Below the pieces are notes generated by a model. That model ran no database searches. It saw only the letters and a list, made by a program, of their open reading frames with translations, and was not told the origin of the DNA. This document shows positions 5,814 to 6,909 of a stretch of DNA of 6,909 nt, piece by piece. Every line of letters starts with the position of its first letter. Positions within the stretch are counted from its first letter, which is position 1. Location: positions 1 through 6,909 of the forward strand of contig CAIOLH010000233.1 of assembly GCA_903859115.1 (NCBI GenBank), read 5' to 3'. The DNA comes from an uncultured Opitutia bacterium (GTDB taxonomy: Bacteria > Verrucomicrobiota > Verrucomicrobiae > Opitutales > UBA953). The translations under genes were made by a program, and so were the position numbers.

Positions 5814-6909
5814 ATGCGGATTGCCCGCTCCACCCTTATATTGTTTATCGCCAACCTCGTCGTGTTTGGCTTGGTCTGGCGTGCGAGCATCACCCACACG
5901 GTTGCCCCTGTGAGCCAGAACTTACTTTTCCCCACCGGCATCACGGGTTTAGAAATTACCGATAACGGAACAAAAATTGCGTTAGAAAAGAAAGGTTCAT
6001 TTTGGTACGTAAACTCACCTTACAAATGGGCGGCAAATTTATGGTCCGTCCAACGTATCATTGATGAACTACGTTTTATCGATAGCGAAAAAGGTTTTAG
6101 CGTGAACGAAGTAAAATCTAACGGAAGCAGCTTAGAGACTTATGGCCTTGAAAAAGCACGATGGACGCTGAAAACAATCACGGAGAATAACCAGACCCAG
6201 GAAATTAAAATTGGAGAGAATAAAGAAACTCACCGGTTGTTTATTTTAACATCAGACAGTCAAAAAATTATTCCGGTCAGCGATGCTCTGGCTGCCGCCA
6301 TCGAAGCGAAGCCGGAGACCTATCGCGTAGATAAAGTTTTTGAAATTGCGGAATTTGAAATTCGTGCGATTTCCACCCGCCGAAAAATAAATAATGCGGA
6401 CGTAGTAACCAATTTTTCTTACGAGGAACGCGCACGACCCGGCCGACGAGGACAAGGTGCGGAGTGGCGTTTTACCGCTCCCTTTGAAACACTCGCCGAT
6501 CCTGAGCGAATCACCCAAGCCCTTTCCAACCTGGTTAATATTCGTGTGCTACAATTTGCGGAAAAAATGTCCGATGACATGGGACTAGCTGATCCCGTCA
6601 TCCGTATTGCGCTAGAAGGTAGCTCTCGTCGTCAAGTTTTGCTGATTGGCAAACAGGGTATAAAAAATACGACTCAGTGCTGGGCGAAACTCGAAGAGAG
6701 TGATGCCGTGTTTCTCATCGAAACCAAAGACTTAGGCGGGTGGTATATTCCGAAAGCCATTCTTACCTCAACCCGCCCCGTTGATTTCGATCCAGAAATT
6801 GTTACTGGTTTTAATTTAAGTTCGGGCGGACGCACGATTACTCTCCACCGTTTAGAATCGACCGGAAAAGATACCCGCTGGGAAATTCCAGTTGTTCCCG
6901 GTTCTACCG
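5814..6909 (+). CDS. Membrane-anchored DUF4340 protein, 3' end cut by window
   Basis: 365 codons are open to the right edge with no stop. An N-terminal hydrophobic helix (about 6-22) is a signal anchor, and the rest is hydrophilic and should lie outside the cytoplasm. The body looks like two copies of one unit. The first has YGL (110-112), IG (133-134) and RVD (171-173); the second has MGL (256-258), IG (278-279) and RPVD (321-324), a spacing of about 145-150 residues. The Y-G-L-x-x-x-x motif followed by beta strands is typical of DUF4340 proteins, which are often encoded directly after GldG-like genes. ATG 5814 is 6 bases after the previous stop, with AAGG 4 bases upstream, slightly close. 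The function is unknown; its operon position suggests a partner of the GldG-like subunit. I recognised the domain from motifs only. Confidence 0.85.
   Translation, partial: MRIARSTLILFIANLVVFGLVWRASITHTVAPVSQNLLFPTGITGLEITDNGTKIALEKKGSFWYVNSPYKWAANLWSVQRIIDELRFIDSEKGFSVNEVKSNGSSLETYGLEKARWTLKTITENNQTQEIKIGENKETHRLFILTSDSQKIIPVSDALAAAIEAKPETYRVDKVFEIAEFEIRAISTRRKINNADVVTNFSYEERARPGRRGQGAEWRFTAPFETLADPERITQALSNLVNIRVLQFAEKMSDDMGLADPVIRIALEGSSRRQVLLIGKQGIKNTTQCWAKLEESDAVFLIETKDLGGWYIPKAILTSTRPVDFDPEIVTGFNLSSGGRTITLHRLESTGKDTRWEIPVVPGST

Noticed and set aside
5720..5965. 81-codon plus-strand frame spanning the GldG-like/DUF4340 junction
   Set aside because: It overlaps the GldG-like C-terminal helix and the DUF4340 signal anchor, both clear in other frames, and its own sequence has no coherent composition.
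6252..6601. Minus-strand open frames of 88 and 60 codons
   Set aside because: Both are antisense to the DUF4340 gene, overlap each other, and have no family features.

Overview
This window holds two divergent transcription units from a bacterial chromosome of moderate GC content. The genes are densely packed, and I see no phage, insertion sequence, CRISPR array, tRNA or rRNA. The protein set suggests a member of the Verrucomicrobiota/PVC group: a long, roughly 600-residue class of phosphohexomutase, a GldA/GldF/GldG-like ABC exporter and a DUF4340 protein. This placement is an inference from gene content only, because no taxonomic marker is present.

Left part, minus strand (1-1695): one long gene for an alpha-D-phosphohexomutase (phosphoglucomutase/phosphomannomutase type). 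It is open at the left window edge, so its C-terminal phosphate-binding end is missing. Every catalytic motif expected in the visible part is present.

Centre (1696-1793): a divergent intergenic region of about 98 bp. It contains a G-rich tract, a perfect TTGACA hexamer without a convincing -10 partner, an imperfect inverted repeat, and the ribosome binding site of the rightward genes.

Right part, plus strand (1794 to the window end): five genes in one direction, separated by 1, 1, 1 and 6 bp, so almost certainly one operon. In order they encode (1) a single-pass membrane protein with a TPR-like helical domain, resembling YfgM in architecture; (2) an ABC ATPase of the GldA/ABC-2 type; (3) a six-helix ABC-2 permease of the GldF type; (4) a GldG-like auxiliary membrane protein with a large extracytoplasmic domain; (5) a membrane-anchored DUF4340 protein, open at the right edge. 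Genes 2 to 4 should form one ABC exporter complex. Genes 4 and 5 are probably its extracytoplasmic partners, and gene 1 may be an assembly or scaffold factor. The substrate cannot be read from the sequence. Homology to the gliding genes of Bacteroidota does not show that this organism glides.
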